The notes under the pieces were generated by a model, which was given only the letters and a program-made list of their open reading frames with translations, did not search any database and had not been told where the DNA came from. Both the position numbers and the translations under genes were made by a program. From Haliclona indistincta (taxonomy: Eukaryota > Porifera > Demospongiae > Haplosclerida > Chalinidae), in assembly GCA_964017065.1 (NCBI GenBank), contig OZ024783.1, forward strand, positions 14,134,040-14,198,039: a stretch of DNA of 64,000 nt, read 5' to 3'. Shown in pieces: positions 1 to 13,100 of the stretch (position 1 is the stretch's first letter; each line of letters opens with the position of its first letter).

Positions 1-206
1 GCTTTAGCTAACTTACCTTTGAAGCTCATCTTCTGTTTCTTTTGCTTGTTAGTTTATGGTCAGTGGTTTTTGTTTTTAATGTTTCCATGTAAATTGGTGT
101 ATTCCATCACCTATGTCGTTAGAAGGGCAGGTTTATGGGAGATAGAAGGTTATAGGTTTTGCCCCTTTGGCACGCTGAGATCCCGCCCCAGCACCCTCTT
201 CAGGCA

Positions 207-3200
207 TCACCTGGGACGGGGTGTTTGGGAGTGGTTCGAGGGCATTCTCCATACTGTAAGTGATAGGTACGTTTTAGCAGCCCGATTAAACCAGTAGGAG
301 TAGTTTGTGGGAGGTAGTGTATTATTGGTTAATGGAGTAAAAATCCGTATCTTCGCCGCGCATCCCTGCATTTTCATATGAATAATTTTTATTGTAATTC
401 TGGTAACCGCCACTTTAATTGTTTGAGCAACAGAAAAGTAGTTGCAACTTCTTCTGTTTCTTTGTTTCAAGATGCTATTCAGTTAAGAAATGCAGGAATA
501 GGCTTAATAAAATAAATATAGTTCTAAGTGTGCAAGCATTTACAGTATGCAACTCACCAACTTTAGCTATATAGTCCACAATATTTTGCATCTTTGCCAA
601 GTCTAATGGTGTACACCCATGCTACAAAATAATATTGAAAGTACATACAAGTAATAGCATCACAAGTTATACATGTACACATCTGACAGTGGATATACGC
701 GATCTTTTTGTCAGCGTACCCTCGGCCCACTGGAATAGTGTCCTCGCCACGTTCGGACACTATATAGCAATGGGCCTCGGGTTTTTAAATTGCATAGATC
801 CACGGACTCGCTGTCTAACTATTATATAGAAACCTACGGACATCAGTGGGCCTTGTGGTTACCATGGTACGAGTCAGTTATACCATGCCTACTGGGTGTA
901 TCATGAATAACTCAGGCTACGCCCTCGGGATTAATGGTTATTGCATGCTTCATGCATTCATGATACACCATGAGGTAGGCATGGTGTAACTAGAATAAGT
1001 AGTTGCTTTCTTGTGATAGATTAGATGAATGCGCTGTTCGCGCAGTCCGAAAAAAAACGGTGTCAGAACATACATGACGATCGATTATTACATATTTCAT
1101 TAGTTGATGAAGTATTAATTTTTACTGCACCTCATTCTTCAACAGTGTATTGGCCCCATGGTCTACTAGTAGCTTTACCACTTCAAAATTGTTATTTTCA
1201 GCAGCATAATGACAGGCAGTCCAAGTGTTCTGTATCAAAATAATATTCATAATAAGTACACATAGTACTAAAGAGAATTGATATCTATACTTACAAAGCC
1301 AGTGGAATTAACATCAACTTTGGTAGTCTTAAGCAGGTATTCCACAACTTCTGTGTGGCCTTTGTCAGCAGCTGCTGCCAAAGCAGTCCATCCGCTCTAC
1401 AAAAAGTTAACGAATTGTACATGTTCATGTTTTTGTACACACATACAAGAAAACTAAAATAATTTCACTTTATAACAAAAAACTAATCAGCTTTATTAAA
1501 CGAAGTACAACTCAAAGTAGGTCCTTATACATGTACATCTAATTCTCTATTAGGGAGGCAATAAAACTTGATGGGGCTGTGGCAGAAAATCTAATTAAAG
1601 TGTGGGTGATTCACACTCCTACTCTTATTATGGATTCCTGGTATAGCAACAAAAATTAATTACATAATTCTAATGTATGCATTAAAGCTATTTTAAATTA
1701 CATTATCCATGGCATTAACATCGGCTGCGCCCTCTTCAATCAGGTACTTCACATTGTCTGTACTACCACACTCAGCAGCTGCCATTAAAGCAGTCTGTCC
1801 ACGCTGTAGAAATCACAATCAAAGGTTAATCATTGATGGCGGTGCACTTAGGTGGCGGTGTACTCAGTTAATATTCAACACCCACGCAACTTGCGGCATT
1901 TTATTAATAACTAGACTTTATAACTACAGCGATTAACATAACAGTATGGGGGAAATAATACATGAAGCGTCTGTGGCTGCTATCTCGACTGTCGAGCAAT
2001 AGATCGACGCGCTTCAAACGCTGATATCGCACTGGACACTCTCTTCCCATTGCTTTTCAATGGGAAATGACAGTGCATTATTTTTGATAATGCACTGCGG
2101 TTTGCTGGAGAGTGCACCATCAGATTTAGCACACAGGTGGTGTCTTTGATCTCAACAGGAAGTATACAATATTGTATGAACATAATGAACACAAGCACTT
2201 AACCTCATTGCTCCAATTAGCATTAGCTCCTTCTTGCACAAGCAATTGGACTTGCTCCAAGGATCCATATGTGAATAAATTACTACTGGCTGCTGTTAAT
2301 CGGCAATTCCAAAACAGCTTCCTATCCTAATAATAAGTGAAGATTTCATATTAATTTTGATGTACAGTATATGCAGTACAGGACAAAAGCAACTTTCGCA
2401 ATTTCATGCAATGTTGTTGTGCATGATAGATCAAATGGTTCTGCCAGCACGAATGAGCTACATCAATGAGCAACACGGAGATTGAGAATTAGGCTCTATT
2501 GGAGTACGAAAGTTTTTCTGTGCTAATCTATGACTACAGTAAAACCTGAGCTAGCAGCTAGCCACTTGAGTAATGAGGTCACCTTCCTATTGTGGCCACA
2601 TGCTCGAGTCCCAATCGACATTTGTACAAAGTGATTTCTATCGACCTGCCTAGTGTAGCCCTGTCTAATGTGTAAAGCGACCACTCAAAATTGTCTGTCA
2701 GTATCATGTAAAACCTCGTTGTGGCCAAACAGGAAACCACAACTCTTAATGGTTGGAATGACTCGACTCGCAATCGCACACTCAACAATCGACAAACGAG
2801 TGAGCACTGCTGACCATAGTGACCAGACGATCTTGCTACACTCTTTAGTCAACAGTGAGTCAATATAAATCACACTGCAGAATTATGCTAAAATTAGCTG
2901 CACTTACGCCAAGTTTTGGTTGCCTGCAAAGTTTTAATAACTCATATTTTCTGAATCAACTCCATTCAAAATAGGTACAAATTGGCAGCTACGAGCAGTC
3001 CAGAAGTGACTTTACATTCAATTATCACTGTAATTAAATTCTTTGGCTCTTCTTACACACAAATGGCAATTGCAGTTGCTACAGCCCAGAAACCTTACTA
3101 TAATAACAAATCCCAAATAAGGTATGTGTATATATGACTTAGGTTACCCAGTCTTTTCCCTAAAACTAGCCAGGAATAGCCAACAAAACTCTCTCTCTTA

Positions 3201-4276
3201 CAACTCTGGAGTCATGCATTGGCCATACAAGGAAATCCACAATCTTATACTATAAACAGCAGGTCACTAGAGCTTGCCAAGAATGATCACTACTATTATT
3301 AGATCAGTATTGGTGCACACAGAATTGCATTTTAAGGGCTTATACCTGTATGTCTTGTTGCTAAGGCATTGGTCTACCTACATGCTAGGCTACACATACT
3401 GTTCCTATACAATTGTGCCCAAAGGCACAAGAGTTCTTATAAAACTCTGTGACACACATCAATAATAAATTATTTGACTAAAAAAATAATATCTCAGCAA
3501 TCCAAAAGAATTCTGATTTATAACTTGCATGGTAGTGTTATTTATATCAACCACAAGAACATTTAATGAACCAAAATTGAGAAGTGACTCATGAGGGTCG
3601 TAAGGTAAGGTGGGGTAAATTGGAACAAAATTCAAACTTGGACCTCGTACTTCCTAATAATTGCCGCTGTAGCAAATTTCCCCTTTTTCCTGAAATCCCG
3701 TGTTACGGCTACTTGTGTTAAATTGTTACAATGCTGGCTTGTTGTATGCTTTTTGGTAGCTAATTGTGTAGTACTGCAGTGCATCAAAATACTATTGGAG
3801 GGATACACTTCGTGGAGAACAGCAGACACGCCGCCAAGTAGCAGGAAACAAGCTTGTTGTCACGGCTTTTGTGTTATAGATTATTGGCAAAACCAGGACT
3901 TCATAAGCAATGCCAGTGAATGCCAACATCCTTGCTCTACTGCATCAAAATACTTTCGTATGCACAAAGTATCAATGAGGTCAATATTTTGTCTTGAGTA
4001 CACACTATACTACTATTCATTTCTTGTAAATGTTTGGAAACGTCCGTGTTACCCGATGCAGTGATTATCCCATCCAGGATTGCAGTATACGGCCTCGTTA
4101 CATATCCACCGTTATTCACAGCAGGTACGCGAACATAAATTTTATTCAAAGTTACCCGCCCCTACCATATACCACCTTATTAAAACTTGCTTACTTCAAA
4201 TTACGTACATCTAAACACTTACCAGGTCATGCTGCTCCTCCAAGGACAATGACTGGCGCCTCTTCCAGTGGCTCAT
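207..4276 (-). CDS. Ankyrin-repeat protein, 7-exon gene model (about 196 aa)
   Basis: Proposed exons, in transcription order: 4276-4223, 2326-2204, 1803-1702, 1396-1295, 1229-1131, 621-558, 253-207. They total 591 nt, all joined in phase. The internal exons each hold about one ankyrin unit with the usual signature (SGWTALAAAADKGH then EVVEYLL; RGQTALMAAAE; NTWTACHYAAEN; HGCTPLDLAK). The ATG at 4276 has an in-frame stop just upstream, and the donor after it is a consensus GTAAGTG. The donor after 1131 (GTGCAG) is weak. The last exon gives only a short tail; another frame there stays open to 133, so the C terminus is uncertain. Ankyrin repeats bind partner proteins and do not define a function by themselves, so no role is assigned. 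The link from the first exon across a 1.9-kb intron rests on phase only. Confidence 0.65.
828..990. repeat. Short inverted-repeat element (MITE-like), copy 1
   Basis: The ends read GTTATACCATGCCTAC and GTAGGCATGGTGTAAC, imperfect reverse complements at about 877-892 and 975-990. A second copy with the same left flank (GACATCAGTGGGCCTTGTGG) lies at 7588-7714. It sits in the last large intron of the ankyrin gene and has no coding potential. Confidence 0.65.
2327..4222. other. Long first intron of the ankyrin gene; no convincing exon seen
   Basis: I see no conserved coding exon here. From about 3605 the sequence begins GGTAAGGTGGGGTAAATTGG, which looks like a transposon end, but no matching opposite end was found. 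A related GGTAAGG/GGGGTAAGG string occurs at 34812-34830. Confidence 0.4.
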
Positions 4277-4559
4277 CAGTTTCGATCACGGCAGCCGGTT
4301 ACTGGCGAAAATCAAATACAAAACTACTTGTGACCAGCAGATGAACTATAGAAACTATGACAGTCTGCAGTTCAGTTGTGCCAGCGTCAGGATCACGAAG
4401 GAAATCACCTTTCTTATCTTGCAACAATGAAGGCGGCCGGCAGCCTGGGGAGTTTTTTTTTATCAACTGATATCGTGTCACCGTATACATGTGACCATAA
4501 TTGCATTCTCGCTTCGCATTTCCTGTACAAATCCAATGTTACACGTACATTAACTATTA

Positions 4560-5720
4560 CATAACCTTCCGTTTTTGGCATGCTATCGCTACAGAAGATC
4601 AATTAACAAATTGAAGAAGTATATATATAAAAACAAAGACAAAGAAAGTTATCATAACAAGGATATAATTATATGCATGCACCCGAGCATGCACCTGTAA
4701 AATCTCAAAAAATAAGACAAATTTTCAAAACATGGTATTTTCTTCACAGTGCGGCGGGGTCATCGGCATGCATACTTGTGCATAGTATTATTCACTGTCC
4801 AGAAATTGGTGAATAATTTAATGAGATGCATGGAACACTCCTCACACTTTTTGAAGACCTATCAAAAATGATGTCTACTGTCTACACCAGAGTCAAATAG
4901 CAACATTCCTGGAACTAGTACATGTACACGTATAATAAGAGTACTACAGTAGCCCAATCAATTAACTTAAACGAAACATGCACATTCTATAAACTATAAC
5001 ATAGTTGAGTCAGCTAGCATGAGAGTATATGTGTATTATGAGTCTTGCATTTGATACTGCTGTTGCTGAATTGCTGTTTACTTCATGTATTGGTGTATGT
5101 TAGCTAGTGTAGCCAAAGTGTATCTTAAGAACCACCAAAGATAGATAGACACCTTGCCACCACTATGGTTATCATGATCACTTTCTAGAGATAGTAACCA
5201 TAGCCTATCAAAAAACATTGTATAGCCTAGGTATAGTATAGTGAAAAACTCCCTTAGCTAGGTAGATAGGTAAGCTAGTCTGCTATAGTGTAGTGCAGTC
5301 AAGAGAGTATAATATGAAAATCAAGGTAAATTTCTAGTTCTACTGGCCATGGCTGATGACAAGCAGACAAGAATTGTGTGGTGAAGGTAAAACTGTGTAT
5401 TTGTCTAATTTTCAGACTTCTATAGAGTTCAGCTGTACAAAAGTTACCAAGAGCGGAGTTGAAGACAGAATTATGCTTGGTGATGCATGACTTTTACAAT
5501 TTGTTCACAATGCTGCTGTTGACAAACATAAATTTTAAAGACAAGATACATGCAGTTAATGTTAAGTGGTATGCTTTTTCTATTGTAAATTCTAGTTACC
5601 ATCAAAATAATTGAGAAGATTATTATGCATCTATCCCTTACACCTCTAATGTTGCTGTCTAATACGCTGCATAGGTATCTGTACTACCTCAACAGTCGTA
5701 ATGCCATTTCTATGGTAGCT
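4560..5720 (+). repeat. Low-copy repeat shared with 28.03-29.40 kb
   Basis: Two distant stretches match in the same order. Around 4565 and 28045 both carry the 'gcatgctat..ctacagaagatca' block followed by (AAAGACAAAG)-rich DNA, a 'gcatgcacctgtaaaatct' block and a 'tcttcacagtgcggcggg' block. Around 5625 and 29290 both carry 'acctctaatgttgctgtc' and 'actacctcaacagtcgtaat'. No gene was recognised in this copy. Confidence 0.6.
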
Positions 5721-5739
5721 AGCCCAATGCAATATTCCA

Positions 5740-6096
5740 TTCCTGTACCACCTCTATGGTTATCCAATTAATGTATCATACCTGTATGGTTATCCAATGT
5801 ACCATACCTGTACTACCTCTATGGTTATCCAATGTACCATACCTGTACTACCTCTATGGTTATCCAATGTACCATACCTGTACTACCTCTATGGTTATTT
5901 AATGTACCATACCTGTACTACCTCTATGGTTACCCTATGTACCATACCTGTACTACCTCTATGGTTATCCAATGTACCATCCCTGTACCACCTCTATGGT
6001 TACCCAATGTATCATACCTGTACTACCTCTATGGTTACCCTATGTACCACACCTGTACCATCTCTATGGTTACCCTATGTACCGTGCCATACCTGT
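5740..6096 (+). repeat. Minisatellite, about 36-bp unit
   Basis: About nine tandem units of the type ACCTGTACTACCTCTATGG followed by TTATCCAATGTACCATA. The array continues on the far side of the inserted element at about 7301-7415, so one array has been split by an insertion. Open frames across it are repeat artefacts. Confidence 0.85.
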
Positions 6097-6097
6097 A

Positions 6098-7300
6098 TTA
6101 GGGAGGCACGGTAGTGATTAGGGAGGCACGGTAGTGACTCCCTATGTAGGGTTGAACGGGAAAACAAGATGGCGGCTACATACAATGTATTAGCGTTCAA
6201 ATTTAACGCTGATATTTCGCCTGGTGATGAATTTTATACGTCCAAAGACACTTAAATCTGCTATCTGGCATTGGCCCATCTTACAGTAGCAAGGAGATTG
6301 CTCGAAATTGCTCCTAAAGCGACGAACCTGGAAACGGTGAAAATCGAGTTTCGTCATCTTCGTTTTCTTCTTATTATTATTCTTCTTTCTTCCACTCGCC
6401 TAGCGCCTTTACGTGAGCAGTGCCGAGACCAAAACACCCACGAACAGTCGTGAAATTCTCCAGGCAGGTGCCTTTTGAACTTAGTTTTAGCGAAACGGCG
6501 ATATAAATTCCGCGATTTCTCGATCGTGATCCATTGTCAGTTAAGTTTTAGACGCCATTATTGTGATTGCGCAATACGCACGTGACCAGGCAGTGGTTAG
6601 TGCACGTGACCAAGCACTAGCTTGAGTATCTCCGCGCCGTATGGATGACGGAGAACACATATCTGTCTGGAGTCTTCGAAGAACGTCATGCTAAAGGATC
6701 ACCATTCTGCGCTTGCCAGATAATTATAACCATCGTACAGCTGGTCTACAAACTAGTGTGGGCGGGGCTCGTATGCATGCGTGTATGCGTAGGCGAGCTG
6801 ATAATATGCATAACGATTATTTTTTGCTACAAGTTTAAAATTGTTAATAAAGAAAAGCCATCAACAACAGGGAAACTTAACCAATGGTGGAAACAAAGAC
6901 AGCTCAGCACATGCAATGAACTGCACTGAACTAAAAAGCCAGGGACACAAACAAGAAATTCTATCGAAATCAAAAGGATGTAGGGTTGTGAAATCTACCA
7001 CTGGTTCACAATGTAAACTAACAAGGAACAAGCATGGAATGGTAGAACGATTGACTTGCTAACAGACCATAGATCCCTACATCAGTGGCTGTACACAAGC
7101 TGAATGCACGTCAGGTGTCAGTAGTCAACAACAACTAGGTTAACCACAGCAGCCACTGATGTAGGGATCTATGGTCTGTTAGCAAGTCAATCGCGCTACC
7201 ATTCCATGCTTGTTCCTTGTTAGTTTACATTGTGAACCAGTGGTAGATTTCACAACCCTACATCCTATTGATTTCGATAGAAATCTTTTTAATTTCTTGT
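6098..7300 (+). mobile_element. Composite foldback element, copy A
   Basis: The left end is TTAGGGAGGCACGGTAGTG, followed by 'gggttgaacgg' and 'aacaagatggcggctaca', a body of about 850 bp, and then a long hairpin. The hairpin's left arm is about 6955-7092 and its right arm about 7150-7295, with a loop of about 55 bp. Copies B (19013-20531, reverse) and C (22285-23522) share the same order. It is inserted inside the 5740-7415 minisatellite. No transposase is encoded, so it looks non-autonomous. No known superfamily was recognised. Confidence 0.8.
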
Positions 7301-7587
7301 CACCTCTATGGTTACCCTATGTCTGCCCTATGTACTATATTTTTGTACCACCACTACAGTTACCCTATGTACCATACCTGTACCATCTCTATGGTAACCT
7401 TATTTGTACCATAGGAAGCCTTATTTTCAAAGGCACCGCCAGTGGTGTATTTCAGATATACCATGGAAAGTCACATGATTTCCTGTTGAATAACTAGATA
7501 TTCCACAGGTTTATCATGTGATTTCCTGTGGTATATCCACGGGAAGTCACATGACTCCCGCTGGGCAAAAAAGATTATTTATCCTAT

Positions 7588-7714
7588 AGAAGCCTACAGA
7601 CATCAGTGGGCCTTGTGGTTGCCATGGTACAAGTCAGTTATACCATGTTGCCCTCGGGATTAATAGTTATTGCTTCGTGTATTCGTGATACACCACGGGT
7701 AGGCATGGTATAAC
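7588..7714. repeat. Short inverted-repeat element (MITE-like), copy 2
   Basis: It shares the GACATCAGTGGGCCTTGTGG left part and the GTTATACCATG / CATGGTATAAC terminal inverted repeat with the element at 828-990. The preceding 7440-7580 also folds: 'atataccatgg..agtcacatgattt' is followed by its inverted 'tcatgtgatttcctgtggtatat'. Confidence 0.6.
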
Positions 7715-8134
7715 ATATACATATACGATTGCATGAAAAAGTGGTTGTTAATTTTGACAATAAGCTTCAATTGTCTCAATTTTAATTTACAGCCCATTAG
7801 AATCTGTATCGGCTTCAGAGTCCAAATGGTCGTAGATATGGTGCCTCAGCAGCAGTAGAGGATAAAGTTTATCCTAGTAGGAGCATGGCTTTCTTCAAAA
7901 TGACTCAAGAATCTGCTTATAGAACTTGTTTTCATTACGTAATCAATTTTAGACTTGTACCGGGGTATACTCATTCGTATGTGATTAAAAGTTGACATGT
8001 TTCATTGGAACAAGATAGTTACATGAAAAACAGCATGATACAGTTATAACTACCCAACACAGCAATATTGCACAAAATGTGGTATTGTGATGTGTAAAAA
8101 GAGATTTGCGGCTAAGTTAACACTAAATATACAG

Positions 8135-9660
8135 TTAATATATTGACTGAAAAGACACAAAAAGAGACGTAACTATAACACTGAGCCTATTTTCTTTGTT
8201 TCTTGCTGAGTTCAATCTTGCCGCTGCTTCATTAAATACTTGATCTAAATCACTATTGTATTTTAATCTGAATTCAAGTGTTTCAAGGTGATTACTTTCA
8301 AGAGATTGAATCAGTTGCTTTCCATCAATCAAAACGAGTAAGTCCGATGCATTACTCTATTATGTGTATGTTCTATAGTTATCACCATTTTAATATAGTT
8401 ATCACCATTAATTTTAGTTAGTCATCACCATTTAGTCAGTTATCACCATTTTTAATACCAGTATATTCTTGGTACTGATACATTCTCCTAATATTTTCCA
8501 AAGAATCAACTGCTCGTGCTAGCAGTTCTACACCCTCATCGGCCACTGAGACAGCTAAATTCTTCAGCGTACAAGTTGTCTGAAGAGCTGTGGCAATATG
8601 AGCAATGCCATTGTCACTAATGTTGTTGATGCTGATATCCAGCTCTTGTAATGATGTGACAGCAAGTGCTCTAGCTAGTACTTCTGCCCCCTCATCTGAT
8701 ATGCCACAACAGCTAATATCCAATAATCATATAGTGGTGTTTGTCTGAAGAACAGTGGCAATATGAGCGCCGCAAAATTTATTATGACTCAAATTTAATG
8801 TGAGTCTGTGTAAAGTATCCTTTGCCCCGGAATGTTTGGAAAACTCCTTGAGAAGCAAACCAAACAAGACTAGTGATCATTGAGATTACACATTCTAAGA
8901 CACACACTGAGCTTTATGTGTCTAAGAGCAAATGCCATGAAATATCCAACAGACATACAGTCTAGTGGACTCAAAGTGATGTGAGAAAGATACAAATTTC
9001 CATTTAAATGTGAAACAATCTGTTGATACAGCAAGTCACTTGTAACTTGTGCCTCAAAGAAACATCGTATAAAACCGATAAGAGCGTGATTTGGATGCCT
9101 AATGCCATCAAATTCTCTTGTAGCAATGATTTCTTGGACACCTTCATTGGTGAGGTTGGTGAATCCAGCATAGAACTGGAGTACACTAGAGAACCGAGGC
9201 TCATCAAGCAAGGTTTGGAACACTTTCACCTGATCAGTTTCATTCATTTTAGAGATGTAATAAGCAGCAAGCAGCTCTTGGATTGAAAGATGACTGAAGC
9301 TGTAAGAATTTGTTTGTCTACGAATACCAGCCCACTGGACTTTCTGCAGTACTCCCATGGCAGGGAGATCTTGATGAATTTCCAAAAAACAACTTTGTTT
9401 TGGATGATTCCCTTATATGCCAGTTTGCTGATGTTGCTAAGATGTTCCCTGAGGTCATCAGGAAGGTCATCAAGTGAAGATATTGATTCATAGACTATAT
9501 ACGGCTGACGTGTATTAACTTCACGGTCAATACAGCATAGAAGTAGCTCACGGAGTAACTCGTAACGTGTTGTGGGTAGAGTACAGTTGCGATCTAGATA
9601 CACGAGTGTAAGAATGGCTGCATTGAGTGGTATGTAACAGCTGCTTTCAATGGGATATAT
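8135..9660 (-). pseudogene. NLR (NACHT-LRR) pseudogene, C-terminal half
   Basis: Reading 9660 to 8135, the translation matches the C-terminal half of the NLR at 36.5-39.9 kb at high identity (IPLNAAILTLVYLDRN, LPAMGVLQKVQWAGI, YSFSHLSIQELLAAYYIS, ISDEGAEVLARALAVTS). It is broken by a frame change near 9390, a further break near 8700-8870, and loss of leucine-rich repeats. The NACHT P-loop and N-terminal domain are absent. DNA similarity continues past the stop: 7745-8080 matches 40060-40410 in reverse, so this is an inverted segmental copy rather than a retrocopy. Confidence 0.85.
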
Positions 9661-10144
9661 AGATATAGTGTCATTCCACCATGTACGAGAATTAACTCTC
9701 GCTCTGAGGCTCGCGATACTTGAAGGACGGCACGAGAACAAGCAGGCCGCGCGGGCTACACTTAAGTGGTCGGACACAAGGACAAGCACGGCGACACTAA
9801 GTGGTCGGACAGGAGGACAAGCACGGCTACCCTATGTGGTCCTCATCGCTCTCGCTACCATGCCGGGCTCGCTCAGGCTCGCCCCAATAACATGTAAACA
9901 CATACAACAATGAGTACCCGTATAAGTTGTCGCCAATAGCAGCAAGCATAGACCAAGTTCATAGTTCATCTCTGTTTGATGACCTCAGAACGAAAAGTGC
10001 TCGAAAAGTGCTAGCTGTAGACAAGACACGCCTTCTTGTTTATTCGGCTTCCAGTTCCAAGGGCGTGGCTGGTTCTGGATCGATCAATCCATAATACCAC
10101 AGGATCAAAAAAGGATCCAGCGAACAGACACAGTGATACTATTG
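9661..10144. other. Intergenic; short tandem duplications, no gene seen
   Basis: At 9775-9840 a unit close to CACTAAGTGGTCGGACA plus GGAGGACAAGCACGG is repeated about twice, in locally GC-rich DNA. The last 100 bases lie just upstream of the DM13/DOMON start and are the likely promoter region, but no motif was recognised. Confidence 0.4.
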
Positions 10145-13100
10145 ATGATGCTGTTGGCGACTGTGCTGTTCCTGGCTGTTTACACGAGTACAGGTAGGTT
10201 CATTACATCGAACAAAGCGTCAAACTTCATCTCCTCCCCGCTTAGGTTTGTGCTCGCCCGTATTGATCGACAACTTACAGACTACGCAGCATCTTGTTAG
10301 TGGAACGGTGTACGTAGATAACAACTCTACTATCAGAATCGAGAACTTCAATTATGATGGTTTAGGTCCAGGTGGGCTTCCATATATATGCGTTAGTTAG
10401 CGTGTGCTTACTGCACTTTGTCTCCCTGTTCAGATGCGTACATGTATTATTACCCTCATGGTGTCCCAGCAGCAGGATCAGGTGCTGGTGGTGTTATAAT
10501 TCCAATACCTGCTAGTGTTGGAGGTGGTAGTATGGGACAGTTTGGATTTGGTAGTAGCCACTCGTTCTCTAATGAACAGCTTATACTGACAATGCCGGCA
10601 GGATCCACTGTTCATGATATTGGTCATATTGTTGTTTGGTGTCAAGCTTTTTCTGTATTCTTCAATGTACCACTGGCATTTCCAGCAGCTGGCACTATAG
10701 TTTTTGAAACTCCAACTGAACCTCCTACTGCGACTACCCAAATACCTGCTACTACTCCTGCTCCAACTACTACTCCTACTTCTGCTCCAACTACTACTCC
10801 TACTCCTACTCCTACTCCTACTGAACCTCCTACTGCTATCATTGTCACTATTCTACCACTGCAAATAGGTACCTTTACTAATATTCAACATGGTGTCGCT
10901 GGCACAGTGTATGCAGACAACAATTCAACTTTAAGAATTGAGAATTTCCACTATGATGGTCTTGGACCAGGTGAGCTAGTACTGTTAGCACTGGTTGTTA
11001 GTTATCATGTGTTTCTCTACAGATGCATTCATGTACTACTATCCTCATGGCGTCGCAACAGCAGGATCGGGTGCTGGTGGTATTATAATTCCAATACCTG
11101 CTAGTGTTGGAGGTGGTAGTATGGGACAGTTTGGATTAGGTAGTAGCCACTCGTTCTCTAACGAACAGCTTATACTGACAATGCCGACAGGATCCACTGT
11201 TCATGATATCGGTCACCTTGTTATTTGGTGTAAACTTTTCGGCGTATTCTTCAATGTACCACTGCCATTCCCTAATCCATTAGTATTTGCTACCAATACC
11301 ACTACTGTAATTGTTAATACCACCGTCACTACTCCAACTACTACTCCTGCTCCTACTACTACTACTAGTACACCTACTGAATCTCCTACTACTACTACTA
11401 ATCCAACTGATCCACCAGAAGATGTTTCAAACTGTGTCCCACTTAGTGACAAACTTCACTTGACATGGTCACTGGATACTACAGCTACTAAACCATCGGC
11501 AACATTCACTCTTTGTGGGTGTTTGGGAGCTGAACAGTACATGTCATTTGGACTGAGTGGCAGCATTGGATCTATCAACATGGTCAATGGAGATGTGACT
11601 GTTGCATGGGTAGACAGCGCCCCACATGCAGAAGACTACTTTTTAGAGAGAAGAGAACAGGTGAGAGCATTAACAATACTTTATTGTTGAAGGATTAGAA
11701 GACATAGCAAGTGTGTAACAGATTTGCTAAACTATGACAACAAGTTCATATTTTAGCAGTCACAACAATTACTATTGTAAGCTTGATTACCTGCTATTCT
11801 CAGTGTCGTGATGGTGTAGGCGTATGTCCTGACAAGACCAGTGCTAGAGGAGGTAGCTGCAAAGAAGACAACTTCAATATAAGTTCCACCATACAGAACG
11901 GAGTGACTTGTGTCACCTATTCAAGATATCTTGACACTGGTGAGATAAGCCACATTAACTCACACCACACAAACTCACACCACACCACACAAACTCACAC
12001 CAGGGCACATGATGCATTTCACACTTTGTGGTCCATTAGTATAATGACTGAAAAAGTCTAGTGCAGTCATGCTCGCTACTTGCCTGTTGCCAAATTGTCT
12101 GATGTTGTTGAATGTGTATATCCACCAACTTTGTTATACTTTCAGTGTATTTAGTAAGTGATCGACATGTATCAGATACTGAACAGCGTTTTCATTACAC
12201 AGTTAAACTACAATACTCCAATCTATCGTATAGTGTGTAGTTTGTTGTTTCATAGCTATGCATTAATGAGGCTGGAATCCACTACAGGTGACACTGACTG
12301 TGATACTGTGCTTGACACGGCAATGCTTCAACAAACTTACATCATTTGGGCTATCGGTCCTCTGGGAGTTACAGCTTTCCAACACTTTGACAGATCTGGA
12401 TGTAAGTTGATATGAGTTACATTATAATTATTATGAGTTACATTATGATGTATGTGCATTATTTATAGTATCAACACCACCACTCAATCTCACACGAGAA
12501 CCTGTCAATCAGTGCACAGCTGCTCCAAGCTGTGCTATATGCACTGCTTTCTCTCCTACCTTCATCAATACCACTAAAGGAAGGACATTCACAGCTGAGA
12601 TTGGAGTATCTGGAGGACTTCAGGGATACCAGGCTATCACAGGTAAGTTGCTCGGCCTCTTATAGGAACTATAGTATTACTCATGTGTTTGCTGTGGTTA
12701 GGATTATATTTTCCCTGTTTAGTGGTCGGGTGCACTTTTCAAAATATTGTTTGATAATTTCTAATTTTTTCACCCACAGGGCAGCCAGGTTGGGGTATTG
12801 CCTGGTACATTGATGGTCTTCTTGTCCCTCAGCTGACCTTAACAAGAGGACAGACCTACACTTTTAGAGTGTTTGGTGGCGATGATGATAATATTTTTAA
12901 CCGTGCTACCTACCATCCCTTTTACATCACTGACTCCAAGTCAGGTGGTAGACTGCTTAATAGTCAAGCTCAAAGAATGGTACACATGCATCAAACCAAC
13001 CTCACATGTTTGTTCGCTTGTATATAGAATGAAACAGTGTATGCAGGCTTCGATGGTGATGATCAACCTACTGGAGGTTAGCTCTAAGTTAACAAACTGC

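Noticed and set aside
3723..4344. Overlapping 104- and 113-codon plus-strand frames
   Set aside because: No conserved motif, no splice context, and they overlap the proposed first ankyrin exon on the other strand.
5797..6114. Two overlapping 90-105-codon Tyr/Thr-rich frames
   Set aside because: Translation of the 36-bp minisatellite.
10642..11452. Minus-strand Val/Gly-rich frames (VGVGVGVVVG)
   Set aside because: Antisense of the Thr/Pro linker of the DM13/DOMON gene.
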